In this document: in pieces, positions 52,731 through 64,000 of the stretch | Position numbering within the stretch: the first letter of the stretch is position 1 | Layout: the number at the start of each line of letters is the position of its first letter | From: Actinophytocola sp963729115 | GTDB lineage: Bacteria; Actinomycetota; Actinomycetes; Mycobacteriales; Pseudonocardiaceae | Direction: 5' to 3' | NCBI GenBank assembly: GCA_963729115.1 | Contig: CAVSMR010000006.1 | Span: forward strand, 24,661-88,660 | DNA length: 64,000 bases | Made by a program: the position numbers and the translations under genes | The notes under the pieces: generated by a model | Told to the model about the DNA's origin: nothing | The model's input: only the letters and a program-made list of their open reading frames with translations | Database searches by the model: none

Positions 52731-54245
52731 TCAGCCGCGCCGGCGGCCTCCGATGAAGAACGCCACCACCGCGCCCGCCACGCAGACGACCGACGTGATC
52801 AGGAAGATCTCCGTGTACTGCGTCAGCAGCGCCGAGTTCACCGCGGACCGGTAGGCCGCCATCTCCCGCGCCACCTCCTCCGGGGACTTGCCGAACGGCA
52901 GCGGCGTGTTCAGCGACGCGGTCAGCGTGTGGAACCGGTGCAGGCCCCACGCCGCCAGCGCCGCCACGCCCACCAGCATGCCCGTCATCCGCGCGACCAC
53001 CACGCCCGCGGCCGCCACGCCGTGCTGCGCCGGCGGAACCACCCGCAGCGCGGCCGACGACAGCGGGGCGATCACCACGCCCAGCCCCAGGCCCGTGACC
53101 GCCAGGTCCACGTCCAGCCGCGGCAGCGAGACGAAGCCCAGCGAGTGCCGGGCGGACAAGACGTCCACCGGCCAGCCCGAGATCAGCAGGAACCCGAGCG
53201 CCGCCACGAGCAACCCGACCACGGCGGGCCACCGGTCGCCGAACCGCGCCGCGAGCCAGCCGCCGAGCAGCGCCCCGACCGGCAGTGCCACCAGGAACCG
53301 CACCAGCAGCAGCACGCTGCCCTGGTCGTCGCGCCCCAGCAGCGTCTGCGCGAACAGGTCGACGTTCACCAGCGTGACCATCAGGGCCGCGCCCGCCGCG
53401 AGCGAAGCGCCCAGGCACGCCAGCAACGGCCGCAGCGCGACCCCGCGCGTGTCGATCAGCCGCGTCCGCGCCCGGTACTCCCACGCCACGAAGCCCACGA
53501 GGAAGACGAGGGCACCAGCGAGCAGCGGCAGGCCCCACGGCGGCAGCACGGTCTCCCGCGGCGAGGGGTTGTACAGCCCGACCACCGTGAGCCCCAGGCA
53601 CACCGCCAGCAACGCCGCGCCCACGACGTCCACGGGGGAGCGGGGCACCCGCCGCGCCGGCACCGTGAACTGCACGGCCACCATCGCCAGCACCGCGAGC
53701 GGCACATTCACCCAGAACACGCCGCGCCACCCGGCCACCGCCGCGATCGCGATCCCGTACAGCGGCCCCAGCACCGAGCCGAGCTCCTGCGCCGCGCCGA
53801 CCGCGCCGAGCACGGCCGAGCGCCGGTGTTCCGCCCACAGGTCCGCGACCAGCGCCATCGTCACCGGCAGCAGCGCGCCGCTCGCCACGCCCTGCACGAC
53901 CCGGCCGGTCACCAGCACGAACAGGTCACCGGACAGCGCCGTGACGACCGAGCCGGCCAGGAACCCGGCGAGGCACGCCTGCAGCAGGATCTTGCGGCCG
54001 AACCGGTCGGACGCCTGCCCCAGCAACGGCATCGCCGCGACGTAGCCGAGCAGGTACCCGGTCACGACCGGCGTGATCCGCTCCAGCCGGTTCACCGGGA
54101 TCTGCAGGTCGTCGATGATCTGGCGCAGCAGGCTGACGACGACGTAGGTGTCCAGCGCACCGAGCAGGACCGCGAGCCCACCGGCCCCGATGGCGATCGC
54201 CCGCCCGCGCCCCGCCGGCGCCTCGGTGTGCGGCGCGGCCGTCAC
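52731..54245 (-). CDS. P55-type major facilitator transporter
   Basis: 504 aa from GTG, overlapping the lprG stop by 4 bp. A 14-helix MFS protein: helix 1 AIGAGGLAVLLGALDTYVVV, motif A GQASDRFGRKILL, then further helices to the C-terminal SVVCVAGAVVAFFIGG. The mycobacterial counterpart is Rv1410c (P55), which acts with the lipoprotein LprG to move triacylglycerides and related lipids toward the outer envelope. The coupled order here is the same. Confidence 0.9.
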   Translation of the reverse strand: MTAAPHTEAPAGRGRAIAIGAGGLAVLLGALDTYVVVSLLRQIIDDLQIPVNRLERITPVVTGYLLGYVAAMPLLGQASDRFGRKILLQACLAGFLAGSVVTALSGDLFVLVTGRVVQGVASGALLPVTMALVADLWAEHRRSAVLGAVGAAQELGSVLGPLYGIAIAAVAGWRGVFWVNVPLAVLAMVAVQFTVPARRVPRSPVDVVGAALLAVCLGLTVVGLYNPSPRETVLPPWGLPLLAGALVFLVGFVAWEYRARTRLIDTRGVALRPLLACLGASLAAGAALMVTLVNVDLFAQTLLGRDDQGSVLLLVRFLVALPVGALLGGWLAARFGDRWPAVVGLLVAALGFLLISGWPVDVLSARHSLGFVSLPRLDVDLAVTGLGLGVVIAPLSSAALRVVPPAQHGVAAAGVVVARMTGMLVGVAALAAWGLHRFHTLTASLNTPLPFGKSPEEVAREMAAYRSAVNSALLTQYTEIFLITSVVCVAGAVVAFFIGGRRRG

Positions 54246-54955
54246 TTCGGCGCGGTGATCTCGACCGGCTTGTCCACATCGGACAGCGCGACGTCCACGG
54301 TCGGCGAGCCGTCCGCCGGCACGCCCACGCTGGCCTTCACCGGCTGGTGGTCACCGTCGCGCTTGAGCCAGAACGTGATGTCCACATCGGAGTCCACGCC
54401 CGGCACGAGGCCCGCGACGACGTCCTTGCCCGCCTTGCCCTTCACGCGGTAGCACGCGACGCCGTCGATGTCCTCGGCCGCCTCGGTCACCGGGTCCTGC
54501 ACGTTGGACAGCACGTTCGCGATGCCGCGGCTCGGGTCGAGGATCGCGGCCGGGTCGTACAGGTTCGCGATCAGCGCGGCGGGCAGCTCCTGGAAGTCGC
54601 CGGTCGGGCCCTTGACGTAGGCCTTGTCGTCGACGATCACGAAGTCGCCCTCGAACAGGCTGCCGAGCAACGTCATCTTGACCGTGCCCTGCGCCGCGCC
54701 GGCGCCGCCGTCCTCGCGGGTCAGGTCGCCCTCGGCGCTCTGCACGTCCAGGCCCGGGACCTTGCCGTTGACGGTCAGCGTGAAGTGCGCGCTCTTGATT
54801 GCCGCCGTCGACTTCGCGGCGGCGTCGAGCAACCCGGCCGCGTCCGGCAGCGAGCTGGCATCCTCGCCACCGCCGTCCGACGAGCAGGCGGAGAGGATCG
54901 TCGCGAGCGACGCGAGTAGGACAATCAGGTAACGGCGCATGACCATGCCGCGCAT
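54242..54955 (-). CDS. lprG: LprG/LppX-family lipid-binding lipoprotein
   Basis: 237 aa from ATG at 54955; ATG at 54940 is equally plausible and places the signal peptide directly at the N terminus. The signal peptide RRYLIVLLASLATILSAC carries a lipobox. The mature part has the LppX_LprAFG fold pattern: SAHFTLTVNG, AQGTVKMTLLGSLFEGDFVIVDDKAYVKGPTG, and an isolated cysteine at GVACYRVKG. Such lipoproteins have a hydrophobic pocket for acylated lipids. Coupling to P55 (GTGA overlap) fixes the pair. Confidence 0.9.
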   Translation of the reverse strand: MRGMVMRRYLIVLLASLATILSACSSDGGGEDASSLPDAAGLLDAAAKSTAAIKSAHFTLTVNGKVPGLDVQSAEGDLTREDGGAGAAQGTVKMTLLGSLFEGDFVIVDDKAYVKGPTGDFQELPAALIANLYDPAAILDPSRGIANVLSNVQDPVTEAAEDIDGVACYRVKGKAGKDVVAGLVPGVDSDVDITFWLKRDGDHQPVKASVGVPADGSPTVDVALSDVDKPVEITAPK

Positions 54956-55003
54956 CGTAGGACCGTCGGCCGCAGGGCCGCTCCCGCCTTGTCCGAATCG
55001 ACG

Positions 55004-55969
55004 TCAGGACGCGCGGAACGTTTTCCGGTAGGCCAGTGGTGAGACACCGTGCGCGGCCCGCATGTGCTGGCGCAACGAGGCTCCGGTGCCCAGCCCGGCC
55101 CGGTCTGCGACGGCGTCCACCGCGAGGTCGGTCGACTCCAGCAGGTGCATCGCATGGCGAATCCGCTGCTGGGTCAGCCAGCTGCCCGGCGACTGGCCCG
55201 TCTCCGCCCGGAACCGCCGGGAGAACGTGCGCACGCTCATCCGCGCCTGCGCCGCGAGCTCGGCCAGGCCGAGCGGTTCGTGCAGCCGGCGTAGCGCCCA
55301 GGCCCGGGCCGGCGCCGTGCCGTCCGCGTCGCTCTCGGGCACGTGCCGGTCGATGAACTGCGACTGGCCGCCCTCGCGCCACGGCGGCACCACGCAGTAG
55401 CGGGCGACGCGGTTGGCCACCTCGCTGCCGTGGTCGGAGCGCACCACGTGCAGGCACAGGTCCACGCCCGCGCCGAGCCCGGCCGAGGTCAGCACGTCGC
55501 CGTCGTCGACGAACAGCACGTCCTCGTCCAGCTCGACCGCGGGGTAGAGCCGGCGGAACTCCTCGGCGTGCGCCCAGTGCGTGGTGGCCGGCCGGCCGTC
55601 GAGCACGCCCGCGGCGCCGAGCACGAACGCGCCCGTGCAGATCGACATCAGCCGCGCGTGCGGCGGGACCGTGGCCAGCGCGGCGGCGACCTCGTCCGGC
55701 AGCGTGCCCTCGCGGCGGGCGCCGGACAGCCGCGTGCCGGGGATGATCACGGTGTCCGCCTCGGCCAGGATCTCCGCGCCGTGGTCCGGCACGATCGTGT
55801 AGCCCGCGAGTACGCGAACGGGGGATTTGTCGAGCCCGCAGACGCGCACGTCGTACAGCGGGTTGCCGTCCCTGCCGGTCGCCTCACCGAAAACAGTGGG
55901 CGGAATCACCATGTCGTAGCCGATGACGACGTCGAGTGCGAGCACGGCGACGCGGTGCGGTCTGGCCAT
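55004..55969 (-). CDS. GlxA-type regulator (DJ-1/PfpI domain plus AraC helix-turn-helix)
   Basis: 321 aa from ATG at 55969. The N-terminal DJ-1/PfpI-like domain (about 5-180) has VAVLALDVVIGYDMVIPPTVFG, IPGTRLSG and the nucleophile-elbow-like MSICTGAFVLGAAGVLDGR. The C-terminal AraC domain has LAELAAQARMSVRTFSRRFRAETGQSPGSWL and VADRAGLGTGASLRQHMRAAHG. GlxA-type proteins regulate diverse catabolic and transport genes. It is divergent from an MFS gene, with a 16-bp palindrome across its own start codon, suggesting autoregulation. Confidence 0.9.
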   Translation of the reverse strand: MARPHRVAVLALDVVIGYDMVIPPTVFGEATGRDGNPLYDVRVCGLDKSPVRVLAGYTIVPDHGAEILAEADTVIIPGTRLSGARREGTLPDEVAAALATVPPHARLMSICTGAFVLGAAGVLDGRPATTHWAHAEEFRRLYPAVELDEDVLFVDDGDVLTSAGLGAGVDLCLHVVRSDHGSEVANRVARYCVVPPWREGGQSQFIDRHVPESDADGTAPARAWALRRLHEPLGLAELAAQARMSVRTFSRRFRAETGQSPGSWLTQQRIRHAMHLLESTDLAVDAVADRAGLGTGASLRQHMRAAHGVSPLAYRKTFRAS

Positions 55970-55976
55970 GGCCAGA
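55961..55976. promoter_or_regulatory. 16-bp palindrome over the glxA-type start codon; candidate operator
   Basis: TCTGGCCATGGCCAGA is perfectly symmetrical and contains the start codon (CAT at 55967-55969). A half-site TCTGGCCA recurs at 55995-56002 in the divergent region. AraC-type proteins normally bind direct repeats, so a symmetrical site needs verification. Confidence 0.5.
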
Positions 55977-56041
55977 TTCTTGCACATATTGGCGATCTGG
56001 CCACTCGTCATCGCGGTGGCCCGTCGGTGACGCTGGTTGGC

Positions 56042-57328
56042 GTGACACAGGTGGCGCAGCCTCGGACGCCGCGCGGGACGCGGCCGCACTGGGCATGGCT
56101 CGTCGCGGTGGTGTCGTTCATCACGCTCATCGGCGCGGCCGGCTTCCGCGCGGTCCCGAGCGTGCTGATCGACCCGCTGCACGAGGAATTCGGCTGGTCG
56201 CGGGCCACGATCTCGGCCGCGGTCTCGATCAACCTCGTGCTGTTCGGCGTGATGTCCCCGTTCGCCGCGGCGCTGATGGACCGGCTCGGCATGCGCCGCG
56301 TGGTCGCCGGCGCGCTGGTCCTGGTCGCCGCCGGCAGCGGGCTCACGGTGTTCATGACCGCGAGCTGGCAGCTGCTGCTGTGCTGGGGCGTGCTGGTCGG
56401 CGTGGGCACCGGCTCGATGTCGATGGCCTTCGTCGCCACGGTCACCGGCCGCTGGTTCGTCCGCCACCGCGGCCTGGTCAGCGGCGTGCTCACCGCCGCG
56501 GGCGCCACCGGCCAGCTCGTCTTCCTGCCGCTGGTCGCCGCGCTCGCCACCGAGCACGGCTGGCGGCTGCCGGCGCTGGTCGTGGCCGGCGCGGCGCTCG
56601 CGGTCGTCCCGCTGGTGCTCGCGTTCCTGCGGGACCCGGGCGAACTCGGCGCCACGCCGCTCGGCGGGACCGAGCCGGCCACCCCACTCGCGGTCACCGG
56701 CAGCAGCGCCGCGCGGGCCGTGCGGACCCTGCGCGACGCCGCCCGGACGCGGACGTTCTGGCTGCTCGCCGGCGGCTTCGCGATCTGCGGTGCGTCGACG
56801 AACGGCCTGGTCGGCACCCATTTCGTCGCCGCCGCGCACGACCACGGCATGCCGCACACGACCGCCGCGTCGCTGCTCGCGGTGGTCGGCCTCTTCGACG
56901 TGGTCGGCACGATCCTGTCCGGCTGGCTCACCGACCGGGTCGACCCGCGGCTGCTGCTCGGCGGTTACTACACGCTGCGCGGGCTGTCGCTGATGGTCCT
57001 GCCCGCGCTGTTCGCGCCGGGCACGCAGCCGAGCATGTGGGTGTTCATCATCTTCTACGGCCTGGACTGGATCGCCACCGTGCCGCCCACGGTTGCCTTG
57101 TGCCGCAACAGGTTCGGCGACGCCGGGCCGGTCGTGTTCGGCTGGGTCTTCGCCTCCCACCAGGTCGGCGCCGCGCTCGCCGCGGTGGGCGCCGGCACCG
57201 TCCGCGACGTGCGCGGCAGCTACGACCTCGCGTGGATCATCGCGGGCGGACTGTGCGTCGCGGCGGCCCTGCTGTCGCTCTCGATTCGCCCGATCCGGGA
57301 TCCGAGCCGCGCCGAAACACGCCGTTAA
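56042..57328 (+). CDS. Major facilitator superfamily transporter
   Basis: 428 aa from GTG at 56042; GTG at 56027 or 56051 are alternatives in the same frame. A 12-helix MFS protein: helix 1 AWLVAVVSFITLIGAAGFRAVP, a motif-A-like sequence MDRLGMRRVVAGALVLVA, and later helices with YYTLRGLSLMVLPALF and a conserved GLDWIATVPPTVAL. It resembles oxalate/formate antiporter-like and monocarboxylate carriers of the MFS; the substrate is unknown. It is divergent from the GlxA-type regulator, which likely controls it. glnA2 follows after 23 bp. Confidence 0.88.
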   Translation: MTQVAQPRTPRGTRPHWAWLVAVVSFITLIGAAGFRAVPSVLIDPLHEEFGWSRATISAAVSINLVLFGVMSPFAAALMDRLGMRRVVAGALVLVAAGSGLTVFMTASWQLLLCWGVLVGVGTGSMSMAFVATVTGRWFVRHRGLVSGVLTAAGATGQLVFLPLVAALATEHGWRLPALVVAGAALAVVPLVLAFLRDPGELGATPLGGTEPATPLAVTGSSAARAVRTLRDAARTRTFWLLAGGFAICGASTNGLVGTHFVAAAHDHGMPHTTAASLLAVVGLFDVVGTILSGWLTDRVDPRLLLGGYYTLRGLSLMVLPALFAPGTQPSMWVFIIFYGLDWIATVPPTVALCRNRFGDAGPVVFGWVFASHQVGAALAAVGAGTVRDVRGSYDLAWIIAGGLCVAAALLSLSIRPIRDPSRAETRR

Positions 57329-57351
57329 CACGATCTACCTAGGCTGCCGAC

Positions 57352-58695
57352 ATGGATCGTCAGCAGGAGTTCGTCCTCCGCACCCTCGAGGAGCGGGACA
57401 TCCGCTTCGTGCGGCTCTGGTTCACCGACGTGCTGGGTTTTCTCAAGTCGGTGGCCGTCGCGCCGGCGGAGCTGGAGGGCGCGTTCGCGGAGGGGATCGG
57501 CTTCGACGGCTCCGCGATCGAGGGCTTCGCGCGGGTCTACGAGTCGGACATGGTCGCCCGCCCCGACCCGGCGACGTTCCAGGTGCTGCCGTGGGAGAAC
57601 CCGGAGGGCCATCACTACGCGGCCCGGATGTTCTGCGACATCGCGATGCCCGACGGCTCGCCGTCCTGGGCCGACCCGCGCCACGTCCTGCGCCGCACGC
57701 TCGCGAAGGCCAACGAGGCCGGGTTCACCTGCTACGTCCATCCCGAGATCGAGTTCTTCCTGCTCTCCGAGCTGCCCGAGGACGGCCGCGAGCCCACGCC
57801 CGCGGACAACGGCGGGTACTTCGACCAGGCCAGCCACGCCACGGCGACGCACTTCCGCCGGCACGCGATCGAGACGCTCGAGGCGATGGGCATCTCCGTG
57901 GAGTTCAGCCACCACGAGGGCGCGCCCGGCCAGCAGGAGATCGACCTGCGTTACGCGGACGCCCTGACCATGGCCGACAACGTGATGACGTTCCGGTACG
58001 TGGTCAAGGAGGTCGCGCTGACCCAGGGCGTGCGGGCCTCGTTCATGCCCAAACCGTTCTCCGAGCAGCCGGGTTCGGGCATGCACACGCACGTCAGCCT
58101 GTTCGAGGGCGACAGGAACGCGTTCTACGAGGGCGAGGACCCGTACGAGCTCTCGGACACCGGCAAGGCGTTCGTGGCCGGCCTGCTGCGCCACGCGCGG
58201 GAGATCTCGGCGGTGACCAACCAGTGGGTCAACTCCTACAAACGCCTGATCGTGGGCGGTGAAGCCCCGTCCGCGGTCTGCTGGGGTCATGCGAACCGGT
58301 CTGCCCTGGTCCGCATACCCATGTACTCGCCGGGCAAGGCGTCCTCCCGCCGGGTGGAGATCCGGAGCCTGGACTCGGCCTGTAACCCGTACCTGGCGTA
58401 CGCGGTGATCCTGGCCGCCGGTCTCAAGGGCATCCGCGAGGAGTACGAGCTGCCGCCCGCGGCCGAGGACGACGTGTGGTCGCTCACCGACGCCGAGCGC
58501 CGTGCCGCCGGGTACGCGCACCTGCCGCAGAACCTCGGCGAGGCGCTCACGGAGATGGAGAACTCGGAGCTATTGGCCGAGACGCTCGGCGAGCACGTGT
58601 TCGACTTCTTCCTCCGCAACAAGCGCCACGAGTGGGACGCCTACCGGCGTTCGGTGACGCCCTACGAGCTCCGCACGCTGCTCCCGATCTTGTAG
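57352..58695 (+). CDS. glnA2: Type I glutamine synthetase GlnA2
   Basis: 447 aa from ATG. Near identity of pattern with mycobacterial GlnA2 (Rv2222c) is visible from MDRQQEFVLRTLEERDIRFVRLWFTDVLGFLKSV split across the start, GFDGSAIEGF, VHPEIEFFLL, GAPGQQEIDLRYADAL, PGSGMHTHVSLF, NRSALVRIP and SSRRVEIRSLDSACNPYLAYA. The Tyr adenylylation motif NLY of GlnA1 is not present. GlnA2 is typically non-essential and may favour other amines (polyamine glutamylation in Streptomyces relatives). It lies directly upstream of the rrn operon. Confidence 0.95.
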   Translation: MDRQQEFVLRTLEERDIRFVRLWFTDVLGFLKSVAVAPAELEGAFAEGIGFDGSAIEGFARVYESDMVARPDPATFQVLPWENPEGHHYAARMFCDIAMPDGSPSWADPRHVLRRTLAKANEAGFTCYVHPEIEFFLLSELPEDGREPTPADNGGYFDQASHATATHFRRHAIETLEAMGISVEFSHHEGAPGQQEIDLRYADALTMADNVMTFRYVVKEVALTQGVRASFMPKPFSEQPGSGMHTHVSLFEGDRNAFYEGEDPYELSDTGKAFVAGLLRHAREISAVTNQWVNSYKRLIVGGEAPSAVCWGHANRSALVRIPMYSPGKASSRRVEIRSLDSACNPYLAYAVILAAGLKGIREEYELPPAAEDDVWSLTDAERRAAGYAHLPQNLGEALTEMENSELLAETLGEHVFDFFLRNKRHEWDAYRRSVTPYELRTLLPIL

Positions 58696-58718
58696 CAACA
58701 GGCCGCTGACCAGCCGAT

Positions 58719-58748
58719 TTGACTTTGCTGGGAGGTGGTCGCTAACTT
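58719..58748 (+). promoter_or_regulatory. rrn promoter P1
   Basis: TTGACT (58719-58724) and TAACTT (58743-58748) with an 18-bp spacer, 23 bp after the glnA2 stop. A third possible promoter has a -10-like TGATACAGT at 58825. Confidence 0.6.
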
Positions 58749-58866
58749 TCTCCACGTCGCAAGACACGGCGGACGGGCCAGGAAGTAGCAAGCCAGACCC
58801 GGATGACGTGACCGCTGAGGCCCCTGATACAGTTTCAGGAGTCGGAAGCGAGCTGGGCCAAGCGAG

Positions 58867-58895
58867 TTGACATCGCGCAGCGGACCAGATAACGT
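58867..58895 (+). promoter_or_regulatory. rrn promoter P2
   Basis: The consensus -35 TTGACA (58867-58872) and the -10 TAACGT (58890-58895) are separated by 17 bp. GATAAC at 58888 is an alternative -10. The transcript would have a leader of about 250 nt before 16S rRNA. Confidence 0.65.
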
Positions 58896-59032
58896 GTTGC
58901 GGCGCAGGATCCGGTTCTCCTCCCAAGCGGGGCCGTACCGGCCTCCCAAGCAGGGAGTGACGGATCCAACCAAAGCAGGAAACCTAAGTAGACGTCCTCC
59001 GATCGTTCCGTTCATACGGTTCGTGATGAGTG

Positions 59033-59059
59033 TGCGTGTGTTGTTTGAGAACTCAACAG
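59033..59059 (+). promoter_or_regulatory. rrn leader antitermination box (boxA-like)
   Basis: TGTTGTTTGAGAACTCAACA is the element found in the leaders of actinobacterial rrn operons, where NusB and S10 bind (boxA-type). A similar element occurs in the 16S-23S spacer near 60976 (GGTGTTTGAGAATTGCATAG). The rest of the leader, 58696-59151, has no gene. Confidence 0.65.
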
Positions 59060-59151
59060 TGTGCCGATTCAAATATGCTAGTGAGCTTGTGCCTGGCCTT
59101 TATTGGTTTGGGTATTTTGCTGGGATTTGAATTTTCTTCAATTAAAGCATT

Positions 59152-64000
<4,849 letters not shown>

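Noticed and set aside
58867..59130. An open frame in the rrn leader
   Set aside because: It covers the promoter and the boxA-like element and has no ribosome binding site. It is leader RNA.

Overview
The window is chromosomal DNA from a high-GC actinomycete, most likely of the order Pseudonocardiales. The evidence is strong GC bias at third codon positions, many GTG starts, ATGA/GTGA translational coupling, an actinobacterial 16S/23S pair, and gene neighbourhoods known from mycobacteria: moeZ / TIGR02569 / ATL / adnAB / RCK channel / nudC; cobD / SURF1 / ptpA / cobC / nif3 / zinc ribbon / RNase H-phosphatase; panB / exported TAP-type hydrolase / glnA2; and lprG-P55. The genus is not resolved here.

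Region by region. (1) 1-18.2 kb: the end of moeZ, a kinase-fold protein, a pirin, an alkyltransferase-like DNA repair protein, the AdnA-AdnB helicase-nuclease, a small secreted protein, an RCK potassium channel, a zinc metallopeptidase with an apparent frameshift, a DUF2207 membrane protein, a paired M16 protease and nudC. (2) 18.2-20.2 kb: cobD lies between two arrays of decayed partial gene copies. One is built from the 3' end of nudC, the other from the cobD/SURF1 3' junction. (3) 20.2-27.8 kb: SURF1, a fructosamine-kinase-like protein, ptpA and DUF2000 on the minus strand; then an AraC regulator, a frameshifted cobC, Nif3, a zinc-ribbon coiled coil, RNase HI-phosphatase and rnpB on the plus strand. 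(4) 28.3-38.1 kb: a type IV secretion-like cluster in the order VirB2/VirB3/VirB4/VirB6/VirB8/VirB1, followed by an unknown protein and two paralogous two-helix membrane proteins. No relaxase, coupling protein or integrase is present. It sits between blocks that are close together in mycobacteria. (5) 38-46.4 kb: RNB nuclease, F420-dependent NADP reductase, DUF4326, a BtuF-like protein, prolyl aminopeptidase, an Ecm4-type GST, a DHFR-like reductase, panB and two DUF4232 loci, one broken. (6) 46.4-58.7 kb: nadE, secA2, an exported hydrolase lipoprotein, the lprG-P55 pair, a GlxA-type regulator divergent from an MFS transporter, and glnA2. (7) 58.7-64 kb: rrn promoters and leader, a complete 16S rRNA, a spacer without tRNA genes, and most of the 23S rRNA.

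Three intergenic regions (2.07, 5.7 and 48.1 kb) hold arrays of a ~21-bp repeat with the core GGGGACTCGCGGG or its variant GCGTTGGACTCGCGGG. In two of them stop codons of flanking genes lie at the repeat edge or inside it. The main biological candidate is the T4SS-like locus. The main genomic oddities are the 3'-end duplication arrays around cobD and the 21-bp repeat family. Single-base frameshifts in the metallopeptidase and in cobC could be real or could be assembly errors.
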